A stretch of 6,657 nucleotides of DNA from a bacterium. Lineage in GTDB: Bacteria > JACRDZ01 > JAJRWM01. The notes under the pieces were generated by a model, which saw only the letters and a list, made by a program, of their open reading frames with translations, was not told where the DNA came from and searched no databases. This document shows, one piece after another, positions 6,116 to 6,657 of this stretch (position 1 is the first letter of the stretch; every line of letters starts with the position of its first letter). The position numbers and the translations under genes are program-made. Where the stretch lies: NCBI GenBank assembly GCA_024276815.1, contig JAJRWM010000117.1, positions 1 through 6,657 on the forward strand. The letters run 5' to 3'.

Positions 6116-6235
6116 CGGCTAATATAGGCAGACCGCTTGGCGGCCAGATCTTTTCAGGATTTTAGAGGACATTACGGTGCCTCGGCTCAGCGACGTCATG
6201 GTTTGTGCGATAAAAAGAAGGGAGTGGTGAAAAGT

Positions 6236-6311
6236 TGGCGTCCCCAGCGGGATTTGAACCCGCGCCATCGCCGTGAAAGGGCGATGTCCTAGGCCGCTAG
6301 ACGATGGGGAC
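6236..6311 (-). tRNA. tRNA-Glu (anticodon UUC)
   Basis: The 76 nt include an encoded CCA (6238-6236). The acceptor stem GTCCCCA/TGGGGAC is perfect, with discriminator G. The anticodon stem TCGCC/GGCGA encloses loop CTTTCAC, placing UUC at 6277-6275. The T arm GCGGG/CCCGC holds TTCAAAT. The D arm GTCTAGCGGCCTAGGA is the typical bacterial tRNA-Glu form. It lies 15 bp downstream of tRNA-Lys and very probably shares its transcript. No convincing intrinsic terminator is seen in the following 110 bp. Confidence 0.97.
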
Positions 6312-6326
6312 ATATCCAGTTTCAAA

Positions 6327-6402
6327 TGGTGAGCCGTGCTGGACTTGAACCAGCGACCACCTGATTAAAAGTCAGATGCTCTACCAACTGAGCTAACGGC
6401 CC
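6327..6402 (-). tRNA. tRNA-Lys (anticodon UUU)
   Basis: The 76 nt include an encoded CCA (6329-6327). Acceptor stem GGGCCGT pairs with ACGGCTC, with one G-U pair, and the discriminator is A. The anticodon loop CTTTTAA between TCTGA and TCAGG gives UUU at 6369-6367. The D arm AGCTCAGTTGGTAGAGC and T loop TTCAAGT are canonical. It is the first gene after the strong promoter at 6423-6451. Confidence 0.97.
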
Positions 6403-6422
6403 GTTTACTCACAAGAGAGGGA

Positions 6423-6451
6423 ATAATAATATGAAACTTTTCGTTTGTCAA
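6423..6451 (-). promoter_or_regulatory. Strong sigma70-type promoter of the tRNA-Lys/tRNA-Glu operon
   Basis: On the minus strand, a perfect TTGACA (6451-6446) is followed after 17 bp by TATTAT (6428-6423, 5 of 6). The start would be near 6416, leaving only about 13 nt before the mature 5' end of tRNA-Lys. This is the best promoter match in the window and suits a highly transcribed stable RNA. Confidence 0.75.
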
Positions 6452-6452
6452 C

Positions 6453-6472
6453 AAAAAAACAACGTGTGTCGT
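6453..6472 (-). terminator. Weak rho-independent terminator after the rightmost gene
   Basis: On the minus strand, ACGAC (6472-6468) can pair with GTTGT (6463-6459), including one G-U, around ACAC. Six Ts follow at 6458-6453. The stem is short, but the place is right: after the stop of the partial gene and immediately before the -35 of the tRNA promoter. Confidence 0.35.
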
Positions 6473-6494
6473 AACCCGTCAGTGAAGTGGGGGA

Positions 6495-6657
6495 TTAGCT
6501 GGTGTCGGGGGAGAAGAGAAGGTCGTAAACATCGGACTGCGGGTCGGCGGCCAGAGAATCCAGCGTTGCTTTGAAGCGTTCCCGTACATCAAAACCCCGC
6601 AACTTCAAGGTATGCAAGATACTCATCAAAGTCTCACGGGTCAAGGCCCCTTCATCA
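6495..6657 (-). CDS. C-terminal end of an unrecognised protein (5' end beyond window)
   Basis: On the minus strand a frame is open from the window edge to TAA at 6497-6495, giving the last 53 residues of a longer protein. They read DEGALTRETLMSILHTLKLR, then GFDVRERFKATLDSLAADP and a short acidic tail ending SPDTS. Open frame across the whole stretch and a plausible amphipathic helix support coding. I do not recognise the family with confidence. The spacing of LMSILHTLKLRGFDV, a following helix and LAADP recalls the tail of IS66-type DDE transposases, but no catalytic residue lies within the window. The gene ends about 43 bp before the tRNA promoter. Confidence 0.6.
   Translation of the reverse strand, partial: DEGALTRETLMSILHTLKLRGFDVRERFKATLDSLAADPQSDVYDLLFSPDTS

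Noticed and set aside
6120-6235. Terminator or small RNA downstream of tRNA-Glu
   Set aside because: Only a 4-bp stem (CCGC-CAA-GCGG) without a T tract is present; that is not enough to call either feature.
6119-6325. 68-residue minus-strand frame across tRNA-Glu
   Set aside because: It reads through a complete tRNA gene; the apparent protein is a translation of tRNA sequence, a common false call.
1-6657. CRISPR array, toxin-antitoxin pair or phage-defence cluster
   Set aside because: No regularly spaced repeats, no paired small toxin-like frames and no nuclease, reverse transcriptase or ATPase motifs were found on either strand.

Overview
This is a bacterial chromosomal window of balanced base composition, gene-dense and mostly transcribed leftward. 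Several signs point to a Gram-negative cell: a transmembrane chemoreceptor, three different proteins with Sec signal peptides, SD-led starts, and sigma70-type promoters. I cannot place the organism more precisely. The mix of an exported beta-helix protein, an exported PQQ-type propeller, an exported ankyrin protein and a small Cys-rich cytosolic protein would suit an environmental, possibly uncultivated lineage. That is an impression, not a demonstration.

Left part (1-1213, + strand): the 3' portion of a methyl-accepting chemotaxis protein. Its frame opens at the window edge with a membrane helix and a HAMP domain, is cut by one in-frame TAA at 175-177, and then continues undamaged through the whole cytoplasmic signalling domain to a proper stop and a rho-independent terminator. 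Positions 1214-1418 hold no gene, only two short inverted repeats.

Middle (1419-3934): a two-gene leftward operon. An exported right-handed beta-helix protein is followed by an exported eight-bladed PQQ-type propeller protein. The two genes overlap by 8 bp (ATGAATAG), so they are probably translationally coupled. The beta-helix promoter faces, and shares its -10 region with, a rightward promoter for a 66-residue, 10-cysteine protein (3958-4158) that resembles the DUF6485 family.

Right part (4180-6402, - strand): a class II (zinc) fructose-bisphosphate-type aldolase with its own near-consensus promoter, an exported six-repeat ankyrin protein, and a tRNA-Lys(UUU)/tRNA-Glu(UUC) pair. Both tRNAs encode CCA and are driven by a near-perfect sigma70 promoter. 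The window ends inside the C-terminal end of an unrecognised leftward gene.

I do not see a CRISPR array, a toxin-antitoxin pair, a defence island or a complete mobile element. The points most worth following are the single nonsense codon in the otherwise intact chemoreceptor, the coupled exported beta-helix/propeller pair, and the shared divergent promoter with the Cys-rich protein.
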